Assembly (NCBI RefSeq): GCF_009925085.1
Contig: NZ_JAABNR010000014.1
Span: 1 to 64,000, forward strand
Length of the DNA: 64,000 nucleotides
Direction of reading: 5' to 3'
Origin: Stagnihabitans tardus
Lineage (GTDB): Bacteria; Pseudomonadota; Alphaproteobacteria; Rhodobacterales; Rhodobacteraceae
The translations under genes and the position numbers were made by a program. Within the stretch, counting starts at the first letter, position 1, and every line of letters starts with the position of its first letter. The notes below the pieces were generated by a model that saw only the letters and a program-made list of their open reading frames with translations, had not been told where the DNA came from and ran no database searches. Positions 42,036-50,616 of the stretch are shown piece after piece.

Positions 42036-43234
42036 AGGACTCCCTCCTTCCGAAGTGCGCGGTGGTGGCTTGGCCAGGTCTTTCGGGCCAGTGTCTCGAC
42101 CTCCCGGCCGACCGCATCAAGATAAGCTCGGCAGCGCTTGTGAGTTTCCGTTCGCGTACTTGGACCGGTCAACTCATAGACGGTCGATAGGTTTGCCGTC
42201 GCGTTATCGATCTCGGCGCTGTCTTTCAGGACTGACTGGAGCATATCCTGGGGAAAGACTGCGTCCATCATGCGCTTGATGGCGACATGTGCTGACTTCT
42301 GGTCGTTCATTTTCGAAGCAAGAATCTTTACAAAGCTGTACGAACGCTCCCCGCCGAACTTCGCCAGTTCCGAGAGTGTTGCCTCCATCATCTTGAGGAA
42401 GTGGGCTGTGGAAGCAAAATCGATGTTGCTTGGCGGTGCTGGAATGAGAAGTGCGTTCGCTGCACGCAGGACGGAAAGGGAGATCATTCCGAGCGCCGGC
42501 GGTGGGTCCAGGAGCACAACGTCAAACTGATCCGAGATGCTGGCTATGCCGTCCCGAAGCCGGTCAAGGATGAAAGTGGGCTCTCGCGCCATCCGTGCGG
42601 CAAACTCGTACTCTGCGTCATAGAGTCCAAGGTTTGCCGGAATCAGAGCGATCCCTGGCCAATAAGTTGCGCGGAGAGCGTAGTGGAGCGACTTGGGCCC
42701 ACCATGGCGCAAGAAAGGGTAAAGCGTGTCCTCTTCCTCATCGACATCAACGTCGGGGTTCATCCCGAAGATCGCAGTAGACGACGCCTGACTGTCACAA
42801 TCGATCACGCAGACACGATAGCCCTTAAGCGCAAAGTATTGCGCCAGGTGACTGACAATCGTGGACTTGCCGACTCCCCCTTTGAAATTCTGGACAGCAA
42901 GGACAAGTGCCGGATCGTCTGGGGCGCGATGAGGTAGCGTGCCGAACACCTCGCGCATCTTGTTGACCTGGGCGAGTGTGTATCCAGTGCGCCGACCTGT
43001 GCCGTCATCCTTGTCCGGCTCTGGTAACCGTCCATCCGCCTCAGCATCCCGGATCGCTTTCTCTGTTCGTCCAACCATGTCCGCAGCCGTGCGAACATTG
43101 AAGCGAATTTCCAGGCGCTTCTCCGCATTCGGGGCGAAGACACGCTCTCGCAGCCTTTCGATCACAGTGGCCGCACGGCGCGTCAGTTGGGTAAGTTCGT
43201 TCAGCGTGACCGGGGGAAGTACGGTATCGTCCAT
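42032..43234 (-). CDS. parA: ParA-type partition ATPase
   Basis: A 400-residue ATPase with an N-terminal DNA-binding part (RTAADMVGRTEKAIRDAEAD) and a deviant Walker A, NFKGGVGKST, then VCVIDCDSQAS and VVLLDPPPAL. The long N-terminus is typical of type Ia ParA, which autoregulates its operon. I use the ATG at 43234; the longer frame runs into the origin region. It is divergent from rep, as in RepB-type replicons of Rhodobacterales. Confidence 0.92.
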   Translation of the reverse strand: MDDTVLPPVTLNELTQLTRRAATVIERLRERVFAPNAEKRLEIRFNVRTAADMVGRTEKAIRDAEADGRLPEPDKDDGTGRRTGYTLAQVNKMREVFGTLPHRAPDDPALVLAVQNFKGGVGKSTIVSHLAQYFALKGYRVCVIDCDSQASSTAIFGMNPDVDVDEEEDTLYPFLRHGGPKSLHYALRATYWPGIALIPANLGLYDAEYEFAARMAREPTFILDRLRDGIASISDQFDVVLLDPPPALGMISLSVLRAANALLIPAPPSNIDFASTAHFLKMMEATLSELAKFGGERSYSFVKILASKMNDQKSAHVAIKRMMDAVFPQDMLQSVLKDSAEIDNATANLSTVYELTGPSTRTETHKRCRAYLDAVGREVETLARKTWPSHHRALRKEGVL

Positions 43235-43452
43235 CAGCTGCTCTCTGTGGTTTCTATGGGGAACCATGCGGGAAGTTCGCAGCGGCGTAAAGTTCGGAAA
43301 TCGTGGGGTAGGACTGCAAAATTCGGAAATGCGCCTGTAGCCCGTCAACTATCGCTCATTTGGCACACGAAGCGTCAGAACCGGAAGTTGGGGTCAGGTT
43401 TAGGCTCTGAGCTATCCCAATATGTATGTCATTGGAAGCCGGGAGCTGCGGT

Positions 43453-43850
43453 CGAGCTAGCTCGCCTTGAAAAAAATATCCACAAGAAAAACCTCTTAGT
43501 TCAGATTCTCTTGGGTTCTAGTGTTCGCGATGACTAAGCTATTGATAAAAATATAAAAAGGATCTGAAGGCTTACGTTTTGGGCGGCAGCGCTTACCTTA
43601 CGGGATGTGAGGACTTACGAATCGGGGCGGCAAGTCTTACATTTTGGCGCGTGGGCTAGCCTTACATTTTGGGTGAGCTGGTGTGCCTGGCGGGACGACG
43701 GCAATTTTTCCTTAGTTATCAGCCGCCTGCGAATCAGCCACGAATCATCTCCGCACGTAACTCTTACAAATTGGGTGACTTGCGTCGCCGGAGGGGTGTA
43801 GCCGAACCAAGGACCTTGATCGCTTACGCGCTTGGCGATACAAAAGTAAG
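43453..43850. other. Replication origin with iterons
   Basis: Seven direct repeats of a CTTACATTTTGGGTGA-like iteron start at 43571, 43592, 43614, 43636, 43661, 43763 and 43823; the first four are 21-22 bases apart. A partial inverted copy ends at 43850. Left of them lie an AT-rich stretch (about 43540-43560), a DnaA-box-like ATATCCACA at 43476-43484 and a CGAGCTAGCTCG palindrome at 43453-43464. Together these are standard parts of an origin used by Rep_3 initiators. The whole gap 43235-43870 has no gene. Confidence 0.85.
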
Positions 43851-43870
43851 GCAACTGAAGTACGGGTTCC

Positions 43871-44932
43871 ATGGCTGACAAACCTTATCGCACCCTTGAC
43901 GCTCGGCCAAGCGCCGATAGCCTGATAAAGCCAGGGGAGCTGGTTGACCTGATTGAGGTCACACCCCTCAGTCTTAACGACCGACGGATCTACAATCAGC
44001 TCCTCGAAAACGCTTGGGATGCAATCGACAAGCCCGTGAGCCATGTCATCTCGAAAGCAGCACTCCGTGGCAAGCACAATTCAAACGATCGTGTGGGTGA
44101 GAGCCTCGAGCGCCTGATGTCTGCTGTGGTGAAGGTTTCGGTGAACTGGGACGGTGGACCGGCTATTGAACGTGTCCAGCTGCTGGGGGGCAACATCGAA
44201 GCCCTACGCTCCGACGGGTTGATCGAGTATGAAATTCCTGCGCGTCTTCGAAAAATCATCGGCAACTCTACAGTCTTTGCACGACTGCAACGAGAGGTGA
44301 TGTTCGCCCTTTCGTCGAAGTATGCTTTGACGCTTTACGAGATGGTGCAGAAGCGGGGAAATCTCCGCTGGCGCTCTTCCGAACGCTTCTCGTTGGAGGC
44401 TTTGCGGGGTATTTTGGGCGTTCCGAAGGGCAAACTCACTTCGTGGTCTAATCTCAAGCTCCGCGCCCTAGACCCTGCCGTAGCCGAGGTAAACGATCTC
44501 TCCGATTTCATGGTAGCCGTTGAGCCAATTAAGTCTGGCCGTAGCGTCACACATGTTGAGCTAAAGTGGTGGCGCAAGGATGAGGATGCAACAGGCGCAG
44601 CGGGTAGGGCACTGCAATTCTCGAAGGTCGGCCGGCGTGTGAAGGCAGCCGGAACCGAAGACCAGATCTTGCCGCCTGAATCCAAAGAGGTTTTAGGCGA
44701 AGCAAGGCTAAAGGCTCCAGGACTTAAGCCGCGGCCTGCGTGGCTACTGTCCCGCGGAACGCCGCTACGAACTGAGACATATGAGACCGCGCGGCTGCGA
44801 CATGCTGGATATGACATCTACTTTGTGGAGGGTGAATGGCGGTCATGGGCAGCAGGGAAGCCTCCGGCCGATGACCCGGACAGAGCCTTCCTTGCGTTCT
44901 TCAGAAAGTACGCGGAGGCAAATCCAATCTAA
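43871..44932 (+). CDS. repB: Rep_3-family plasmid replication initiator
   Basis: A 353-residue initiator with the Rep_3 layout: an N-terminal winged helix (LTLYEMVQKRG region at about 155) and a second one (FSLEALRGILGVPKGKLTSW). It would bind the iterons directly upstream and open the AT-rich DNA. Following the naming for Rhodobacterales it is a RepB-type replicase. The C-terminal ~80 residues are less conserved. A perfect parS lies right after the stop. Confidence 0.85.
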   Translation: MADKPYRTLDARPSADSLIKPGELVDLIEVTPLSLNDRRIYNQLLENAWDAIDKPVSHVISKAALRGKHNSNDRVGESLERLMSAVVKVSVNWDGGPAIERVQLLGGNIEALRSDGLIEYEIPARLRKIIGNSTVFARLQREVMFALSSKYALTLYEMVQKRGNLRWRSSERFSLEALRGILGVPKGKLTSWSNLKLRALDPAVAEVNDLSDFMVAVEPIKSGRSVTHVELKWWRKDEDATGAAGRALQFSKVGRRVKAAGTEDQILPPESKEVLGEARLKAPGLKPRPAWLLSRGTPLRTETYETARLRHAGYDIYFVEGEWRSWAAGKPPADDPDRAFLAFFRKYAEANPI

Positions 44933-44933
44933 G

Positions 44934-44949
44934 GTTGCCAGCTGGCAAC
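44934..44949. other. parS partition site
   Basis: GTTGCCAGCTGGCAAC is a perfect 16-base palindrome and matches the repABC-type parS consensus GTTNNCNGCNGNNAAC at every fixed position. It begins two bases after the rep stop. A near match lies at 41024, giving sites on both sides of the replicon core. Confidence 0.85.
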
Positions 44950-45071
44950 TTTCTTCAAAAGTATTTAGTAACAATAGTTTAAGCGTTAAGTCCGTAAGGG
45001 GATGTTGCTTGGTTTGATCCGCGAGAATGTCTCGAGGCCGAATTGAGAGTTCGAGTTTGGCTGAGCTTCGA

Positions 45072-45114
45072 GTGACAGGCCAAGGCCGGGAGAGTGGCTC
45101 CCGGCGGCCGTCAC
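45072..45114 (+). promoter_or_regulatory. Leader hairpin before DUF932 gene
   Basis: GTGAC (45072-45076) pairs with GTCAC (45110-45114), enclosing an inner perfect 8-bp stem GCCGGGAG/CTCCCGGC. The ribosome site GGAG follows at once and the ATG is 13 bases on. A leader of the same design is at 55797-55840, so it is probably a regulatory RNA structure. Confidence 0.5.
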
Positions 45115-45126
45115 GGAGTGATTGTC

Positions 45127-46326
45127 ATGAACACGATGGAAATTCTGGACCCCGTTCGGCCAGTTCGGGCTGGTGGCTGGAAAGTGGATGTCTCCCAAGG
45201 GGAGCGGAACGGGCGGGTGTCGTCCGAATGGTTCAACCGGCCCGATGACGAGCGATATCTCTCGCTCGACGATCTCTGGGCCTCGGTGAAGGGTCGATCC
45301 GAGCGGAGCCGGTGCCGCGTCGTTGAGACGGCGGATATCCGGGTCGAAGCCGCGCGCGACAGTGCCGAGCGATTGCACTTGGTCCTCCCCAAGGCAAAGG
45401 AGCCGGTGGCACCGACACACTGGGCCTTTGGCCAACTCGCCAGCATCGTTGCTGCCCCGGCCTCCTATCTGCGGCAATTGCCCGCGCCGCTGGCGGGGAT
45501 CAACCTGCAGTATGGGCTCAGCAATCACCGTGCCGAGCAGGTGAAAACCTTCGAAACAGAAGATGGCCGGACCGAACTGCGTGCGGTGACCGGTCCCGAC
45601 TATGGCCGCATCCATGACCACGAACTAGTCGAGGCGGTGCAGCGGATCGCTGGCAATGGCACCGGCGACACGCGCTGGAAGGTGCCGGGCGTGCTCGACT
45701 GGTCTACCGGGGTCTACAACCCCGATGTCGAAATCAGCCGGGACACGACCACGTTGTACGCTTCGGATCGCGATGTGTTTCTGTTCCTGGTCGATGATCA
45801 CAACCCCATCGAAGCGGGGCGTCTGGCCGACGGCTCGCCAGACCTCTATTTCAGGGGATTTTACTGCTGGAATTCGGAGGTCGGCGCAAAAACTCTTGGA
45901 ATCGCTAGCTTTTACTTGCGCGCGGTTTGCCAGAATCGCAACCTATGGGGCGTCGAGGACTTCCAGGAAATCACCATCCGCCACTCGAAATATGCTGCCT
46001 CTCGTTTTGCGCAGGAAGCAGCACCAGCGCTGACGCGCTTTGCCAATTCTTCGCCGCAGGGTTTCGTGAACGGCATCAAGGCCGCGCGGCAGCAGATCGT
46101 CGCGCGGTCGGATGAGGATCGTGATGACTTCCTTCGAAAGCGCGGCTTCTCGAAGGCGGAGTCAGGCAAGATCATCGAGAAGGTGCTGATGGAGGAAGGC
46201 CGCCCGCCCGAGAGCATCTTCGACTTCGTTCAGGGAATCACGCGGCTTGCGCGCGACAAGACCCAGCAGGATGCCCGCCTCGACATGGAAGGCCGCGCCA
46301 AGAAGCTGCTCGACCGCGTCGGCTGA
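45127..46326 (+). CDS. DUF932 protein
   Basis: A 399-residue protein with the DUF932 pattern (APTHWAFGQLASIVAAP, then VYNPDVEISRDTTTLYASDR and FYCWNSEVGAKTLG). Such proteins are common on plasmids and phages of proteobacteria; their function is not established. The start at 45127 directly follows a structured leader. It heads a run of backbone genes on the plus strand. Confidence 0.85.
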   Translation: MNTMEILDPVRPVRAGGWKVDVSQGERNGRVSSEWFNRPDDERYLSLDDLWASVKGRSERSRCRVVETADIRVEAARDSAERLHLVLPKAKEPVAPTHWAFGQLASIVAAPASYLRQLPAPLAGINLQYGLSNHRAEQVKTFETEDGRTELRAVTGPDYGRIHDHELVEAVQRIAGNGTGDTRWKVPGVLDWSTGVYNPDVEISRDTTTLYASDRDVFLFLVDDHNPIEAGRLADGSPDLYFRGFYCWNSEVGAKTLGIASFYLRAVCQNRNLWGVEDFQEITIRHSKYAASRFAQEAAPALTRFANSSPQGFVNGIKAARQQIVARSDEDRDDFLRKRGFSKAESGKIIEKVLMEEGRPPESIFDFVQGITRLARDKTQQDARLDMEGRAKKLLDRVG

Positions 46327-46463
46327 GCTTCGCGCCGGGGCAGGGGGCTGCACGGCCCTCTGTCCATCATAACCCCCGTCCGCCCTTCCCCTCCCGGCAC
46401 TTCTTGCCACCGCAGCACGCTGCGGCTGGCTGAAGTTGCACGAGATCAACTCGTGAGCATTCC

Positions 46464-46964
46464 ATGACACGTTTCTCTGAACACAGCACCGCCTTCATGC
46501 CGCGTCGCACAGGTCGCGTTGAACTGACCGCTTCGGAACAGGCCACAATCTTTGCCGCGCGCGAGATCCTGTCGCGCCACATCAACCGCAATCCTGTCCT
46601 AACTTCCTGGACTGCGGTCATGGATTATTGCGCCCTGTCGGTGATGGGCGAGGTCGAGCGGTTTCATGTCCTGTATTTGGACCGCAAGAACCGGCTCATC
46701 TCCGACGAGCGTCTTGGTACCGGCACCGTCGATCATGTTCCGGTTTATCCTCGTGAAGTCGTCCGGCGTGCCCTGGACCTCAATGCGTCCGCCCTGATTC
46801 TGGTACACAATCACCCGTCGGGCGATCCTGAGCCTTCGGACACCGATATCGCCATGACGAAGGAGGTTCAGAAGGCCTGTCAGGCCCTCGGTCTCGTCCT
46901 GCATGACCACATCATCGTCGGTGCCGGCCGAGAAGTCAGCCTGCGCGGTCGGGGGGATTTCTGA
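46464..46964 (+). CDS. radC: RadC-like JAB-domain protein
   Basis: A 166-residue protein with the JAMM metal motif HNHPSGDPEPSDTD and the preceding E in VMGEVERFHVL. RadC-type proteins are predicted metalloproteases or nucleases often found on mobile elements; role in repair is doubtful. Start ATG at 46464 follows 137 bases of gene-free DNA that contains a GGGGCAGGGGG run (46337-46347). Confidence 0.87.
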   Translation: MTRFSEHSTAFMPRRTGRVELTASEQATIFAAREILSRHINRNPVLTSWTAVMDYCALSVMGEVERFHVLYLDRKNRLISDERLGTGTVDHVPVYPREVVRRALDLNASALILVHNHPSGDPEPSDTDIAMTKEVQKACQALGLVLHDHIIVGAGREVSLRGRGDF

Positions 46965-47080
46965 TGACCGGCCCCGGGCGTGGCGGCCAAGTCGGTCAGA
47001 GGAAGAGAAGGGCAGGGGGGGGGGTCGACGGGTTGGAGACCGAGAGAGAGGCTCTCGGCGCCCGTCTGGAGATCGGTCCG

Positions 47081-49219
47081 ATGACCAACATGCAGAAAAT
47101 CACCCTCGCCTCGTCGCGGGATATCCCTTTCCACAACCTGGTCCTCAGCCAGTCCAACGTCCGGCGCGTGAAGGCCGGGCTCTCGGTCGATGAACTGGCC
47201 GAGTCCATCGCCCGCCGCGGATTGATCCAGAGCCTGCATGTCCGCCCGGTGATCGGCGAGGACGGAGCGGAGACCGGCAAGTTCGAAGTCCCCGCCGGCG
47301 GGCGCCGCTACCGCGCGCTGGAACTCTTGGTGAAGCAAAAGCGCCTTGCCAAATCGGCTCCGGTGCCCTGCATCGTTAGCGCGGCCGATGATGGCGTCCT
47401 GATCGACGAAGTCTCGCTCGCCGAGAATATCGAGCGTGCGCCGCTGCATCCGCTGGACCAGTTCCGCGCCTTCCAGGCCATGCGCGAGAAGGGAATGACC
47501 GAGGAGGCCATCGCTGCGGCCTTCTTCGTCGATGCGAAGGTGGTCAAACAGCGCCTGCGCCTCGTCACTGTCGCGCCCGTGCTGCTTGAGGTCTATGCCG
47601 CCGACGAGATGACGCTGGAACAGTTGATGGCCTTCACCGTCTCCAGCGATCACGCGCGTCAGGCGCAAGTCTGGGAGGCGGTGAAGAACTCCTGGTCGAA
47701 AGAGCCCTACCAAATCCGCCGCATGCTGACGGAAACCGCAGTACGGGCCTCCGACAAGCGTGTCCGCTTCCTCGGGCTCGCGGCCTATGAGGCCGCTGGG
47801 GGCTTTGTGCTGCGCGATCTCTTCCAGCAGGATGACGGCGGCTGGCTGCAAGACCCTGTCGTGCTCGAACGGTTGGTGGGCGAGAAGCTGAAGGCGGAGG
47901 CCGCGGTCATTGTTGGCGAGGGCTGGAAATGGATCGAGGTCGCCGTGGGCTTTCCCTATGGCCACACCATGGGCCTGCGCGAGCTTCTGGGCACCACGGT
48001 CGATCTGACGGACGCGGAGCGGGTCACCCGCGAAGCGCTGCGCGATGAATACCATCGGCTGGAGGCGGAATATGCCGAGGCCGAGGATCTGCCCGAAGAG
48101 GTCGACCAACGGCTCGGCGAAATCGAACGCCAGCTCAGCGCCTTCGATAGCCGCCCGATGGCTTTCGATCCGGTTGAGGTCGGCAGGGCAGGGGCCTTCG
48201 TCAGCATCGACAGCGACGGCAGCCTGCTGGTCGAGCGCGGCTTTGTCCGCCCCGAGGATGAAGCGCGCGCAGAACCCCTGGGCGATGCGAGTGATAGCGG
48301 TCCGGATGAGACCGGGTCGACGGACCCCAGTATCAGTGAACGTCACGCTCCGGTGATCAGCACGGCAGGCCACACGCCTCCACAAGAGGACGATGAGGAC
48401 GAAGGCGATGCGATCAAACCGCTGCCCGAGCGTCTGGTCATCGAGTTGACAGCGCATCGCACGCTGGCGCTGCGAGATGCGGTGGCGAACAACCCGCGCA
48501 TTGCGATGACGGCGCTTCTGCACAAGCTGGTCACGGACTGCTTCGTCTCCCGTGCCTCTGGAGCGGCGCTAGAGGCCAATGTGCGCGACATCCACCTGCC
48601 GGTGCAGGCCGCCGACCTGGCCGACAGCTATCCGGCGCAGAACATCGACGCGCGGCACTCTGCCTGGAAGGCGGACATGCCGCTGGGGCAGGGGGACGAT
48701 GTACTCTGGGACTGGATCCACGCGCTGGACGAGGCCAGCCGTCAGGCGCTTCTGGCCCATTGCCTCAGCTTCGGGGTGAATGCCCTCTACGAGCGTCCAA
48801 ACCCCTACAGCGGCATGGGGATCAGCCAGCACGGCCTCGACCGCCGCCTGCGTGAAGCTGACCGGTTGGCTCGCACTACCCGGCTCGATCTGGTCGAAGC
48901 GGGCTGGAAGCCGACGGTGGCCAACTACCTCGGTCGGGTCACCAAGAGCCGCATTCTGGAAGCCGTGCGCGAAGGGGTGGGCGAAGGCGCGGCCCAACTC
49001 ATCGACCATCTGAAGAAGGGCGACATGGCACGCGAGGCCGAGCGGCTCCTCCACGGCTCCGGCTGGCTGCCCGAGCCGCTGCGTTTGGACGACCCGGACC
49101 TGGGGCAAGATATGGCGACAGAGGATGCCGGCGTTGAACTGCCCGCTTTCCTCACGGGCGACGACGAGACTCAGCCCGAAGACGACGAGGAGCGCCAGCA
49201 GCTGATCGCGGCGGAATGA
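47081..49219 (+). CDS. Large ParB-like protein (ParB/RepB/Spo0J domain)
   Basis: A 712-residue protein. The N-terminal ParB domain has VPAGGRRYRALELL and LAENIERAPLHPLDQFRAF, followed by a helix-turn-helix (EEAIAAAFFVDAKVVKQRLR). The long C-terminal part is helical, with an acidic linker around residues 445-490 and a DDDEERQQ tail type. These are standard on plasmids and ICEs of this group and probably regulate or nick DNA rather than partition. The ATG at 47081 is used; an upstream frame from 46964 is low-complexity G-rich DNA. Confidence 0.85.
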   Translation: MTNMQKITLASSRDIPFHNLVLSQSNVRRVKAGLSVDELAESIARRGLIQSLHVRPVIGEDGAETGKFEVPAGGRRYRALELLVKQKRLAKSAPVPCIVSAADDGVLIDEVSLAENIERAPLHPLDQFRAFQAMREKGMTEEAIAAAFFVDAKVVKQRLRLVTVAPVLLEVYAADEMTLEQLMAFTVSSDHARQAQVWEAVKNSWSKEPYQIRRMLTETAVRASDKRVRFLGLAAYEAAGGFVLRDLFQQDDGGWLQDPVVLERLVGEKLKAEAAVIVGEGWKWIEVAVGFPYGHTMGLRELLGTTVDLTDAERVTREALRDEYHRLEAEYAEAEDLPEEVDQRLGEIERQLSAFDSRPMAFDPVEVGRAGAFVSIDSDGSLLVERGFVRPEDEARAEPLGDASDSGPDETGSTDPSISERHAPVISTAGHTPPQEDDEDEGDAIKPLPERLVIELTAHRTLALRDAVANNPRIAMTALLHKLVTDCFVSRASGAALEANVRDIHLPVQAADLADSYPAQNIDARHSAWKADMPLGQGDDVLWDWIHALDEASRQALLAHCLSFGVNALYERPNPYSGMGISQHGLDRRLREADRLARTTRLDLVEAGWKPTVANYLGRVTKSRILEAVREGVGEGAAQLIDHLKKGDMAREAERLLHGSGWLPEPLRLDDPDLGQDMATEDAGVELPAFLTGDDETQPEDDEERQQLIAAE

Positions 49220-49224
49220 CCTTG

Positions 49225-49254
49225 AACGGGGTGGCTTCGGTCACCCCGTTTTTT
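49225..49254 (+). terminator. Rho-independent terminator
   Basis: AACGGGGTG and CACCCCGTT form a 9-bp stem with an 8-base loop, followed by six T residues, directly after the large ParB-like gene. This is a clear intrinsic terminator ending the run from 45127. Confidence 0.85.
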
Positions 49255-49281
49255 CATGTGGGGGATTGAGAGGCGGGGCCT

Positions 49282-49509
49282 TCAGGCAAGGCGTTCGGAG
49301 TATCGCTTCTTCACGGCCCGGTTGATGAATTCGTTCAACCCATCGCCTGATCGCGCGAGGACGATCATGCGGTCGATATTGGCCTGGCCGGCTGACACCG
49401 AGGTGTAGCGATAGATCGCTCCGTCCTTGAACGCGACATCCACATGCGTGGAGCCGATGTCATAGGCACGGATGCCGGAATCTTGGTCCCAATCACGATA
49501 TGGTGTCAT
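49282..49509 (-). CDS. KTSC-domain-like protein
   Basis: A 75-residue protein with the pattern SGIRAYDIGSTHVDVAF, KDGAIYRYTSV and LNEFINRAVKKRY, which fits the KTSC domain of lysyl-tRNA synthetase-like and phage/plasmid proteins. Role unknown. It is convergent with the large ParB-like gene and is the only minus-strand gene in that part besides the defence modules. Confidence 0.65.
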   Translation of the reverse strand: MTPYRDWDQDSGIRAYDIGSTHVDVAFKDGAIYRYTSVSAGQANIDRMIVLARSGDGLNEFINRAVKKRYSERLA

Positions 49510-49689
49510 TCGAGTCCCTGCGTCACAATATGCTGAAGAAGCATAGTGACTGTTCGTGTTTCGTTCAAGCTCAGGTGCATTTGCGGTGGCCCGGGGTTTC
49601 GACGTGCCTTTGCCATGCGATCATTGAAGCGGCAGGACATCGGGCGGGGGAGGAGGGCAAGGCCCTACGGCCGGATTGTCATTGAGGAG

Positions 49690-50566
49690 GGCTGTTGAAC
49701 TCGTCGTGTCAGCCCGATCAGCCAGCGTCTTGGCCCAATCGCTGCCCTCGTTCGAGTATCGTTCGTTACCTGCCATCACGCTGGCAGACCTGAACCGGTG
49801 GGGTGGCGGGAGTCGCGCGGCGGCAGGGCAGGGGGATGTGCAAACCGGCCTGACCTAACCAGAGGTGATCCCATCGCCGGAAGTGCCTGACCTGTCTTTC
49901 CTGCCGGGCCTTCAGGGTCGCCTTGATCTCCGTGAATTTCTTGTCCCAGCCCGCGTCCAATCGGCCTCTGGTGATGGGCTGATCTGCCCGAAGGACGTCT
50001 TCGCCTCGACCGCTTCGGCGCAACAGCGTCGTCGCAACTTTCTTCCCCTGCCGGTGCGGGCACCGCCATTCCTCGCGAAGCAAGAAAGTTCCTCCTGTGC
50101 TGTCCAGCCCCCGTGAAGGGGGTGCGCCATCGGTCGCCTCCGGGCTGTCGATCGCCATCGAGGCCGCAAGGACGCGGGCCCGAAACAGCAAAACGGAGAA
50201 AGATCATGGCGACCATCGGCACCTTCAAGAAGACCGGCACCGAATACACCGGCGAAATCTTCACCCTCAGCCTGCAGGCCAAGGGCGTGCGCCTCGTCCC
50301 GACCTCGGGCGCCTCGGGCGAGAATGCCCCCACCCACCGGGTCCTGGTCGGCCGCGCCGAGATCGGCGCCGCCTGGACGAAGAAATCGAACGAGAACCGC
50401 GAATACCTGGGCCTGAAGCTGGACGATCCGAGCTTCGCGGCTCCGATCTACGCCAACCTCTTCGACGACGAAGACGGCGAGGGCGCGAGCCTGATCTGGT
50501 CCCGCCCCAACACCCGCCGCGGCGACTGATCGCCAAGGAAAAGGCCCCGGTCGAAAGACCGGGGCC
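49690..50566 (+). repeat. Long direct repeat, copy 1 (DUF736 region)
   Basis: This stretch matches 57590-58501. Similarity is patchy in the first ~200 bases, then strong from about 49910 (shared motifs such as TCAGGGTCGCCTTGATCTC), through the DUF736 gene to the hairpin at 50543-50566. The hairpin has a 10-bp stem GGCCCCGGTC/GACCGGGGCC with a GAAA loop. The gap 49510-50205 holds no supported gene, only the decaying repeat. Confidence 0.85.
50206..50529 (+). CDS. DUF736 protein, copy 1
   Basis: A 107-residue DUF736 protein (MATIGTFKKTGTEYTGEIFT, then LGLKLDDPSFAAPIYANLF). DUF736 genes are frequent on alphaproteobacterial plasmids; the function is not known. Its product is identical to that of 58141-58464; the genes differ by only a few silent bases. 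It is followed by a GAAA-loop hairpin and then the AbiE module on the other strand. Confidence 0.9.
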   Translation: MATIGTFKKTGTEYTGEIFTLSLQAKGVRLVPTSGASGENAPTHRVLVGRAEIGAAWTKKSNENREYLGLKLDDPSFAAPIYANLFDDEDGEGASLIWSRPNTRRGD

Positions 50567-50616
50567 GAAGGCCTCTTCCAGATCGGCGACAACCGCTCTC
50601 CGGCGCCAAGTGGGCC

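Noticed and set aside
43571-43838. Iteron array considered as a CRISPR array
   Set aside because: Repeats are 16 bases, imperfect, with 5-9 base gaps and lie by a Rep_3 gene; no cas genes are in the window.
41040-44932. Classical repABC operon
   Set aside because: The initiator is of the Rep_3 type, divergent from parAB and with iterons, so it is not a RepC located after repAB, despite the repABC-like parS.
46880-48523. 547-residue open frame antisense to the large ParB-like gene
   Set aside because: High-GC shadow frame; it lies opposite a well-recognised ParB domain gene and has no known motif or ribosome site.
50543-50566. GAAA-loop hairpin as a strong intrinsic terminator
   Set aside because: The stem is perfect, but no T-run follows; kept only as part of the repeat.
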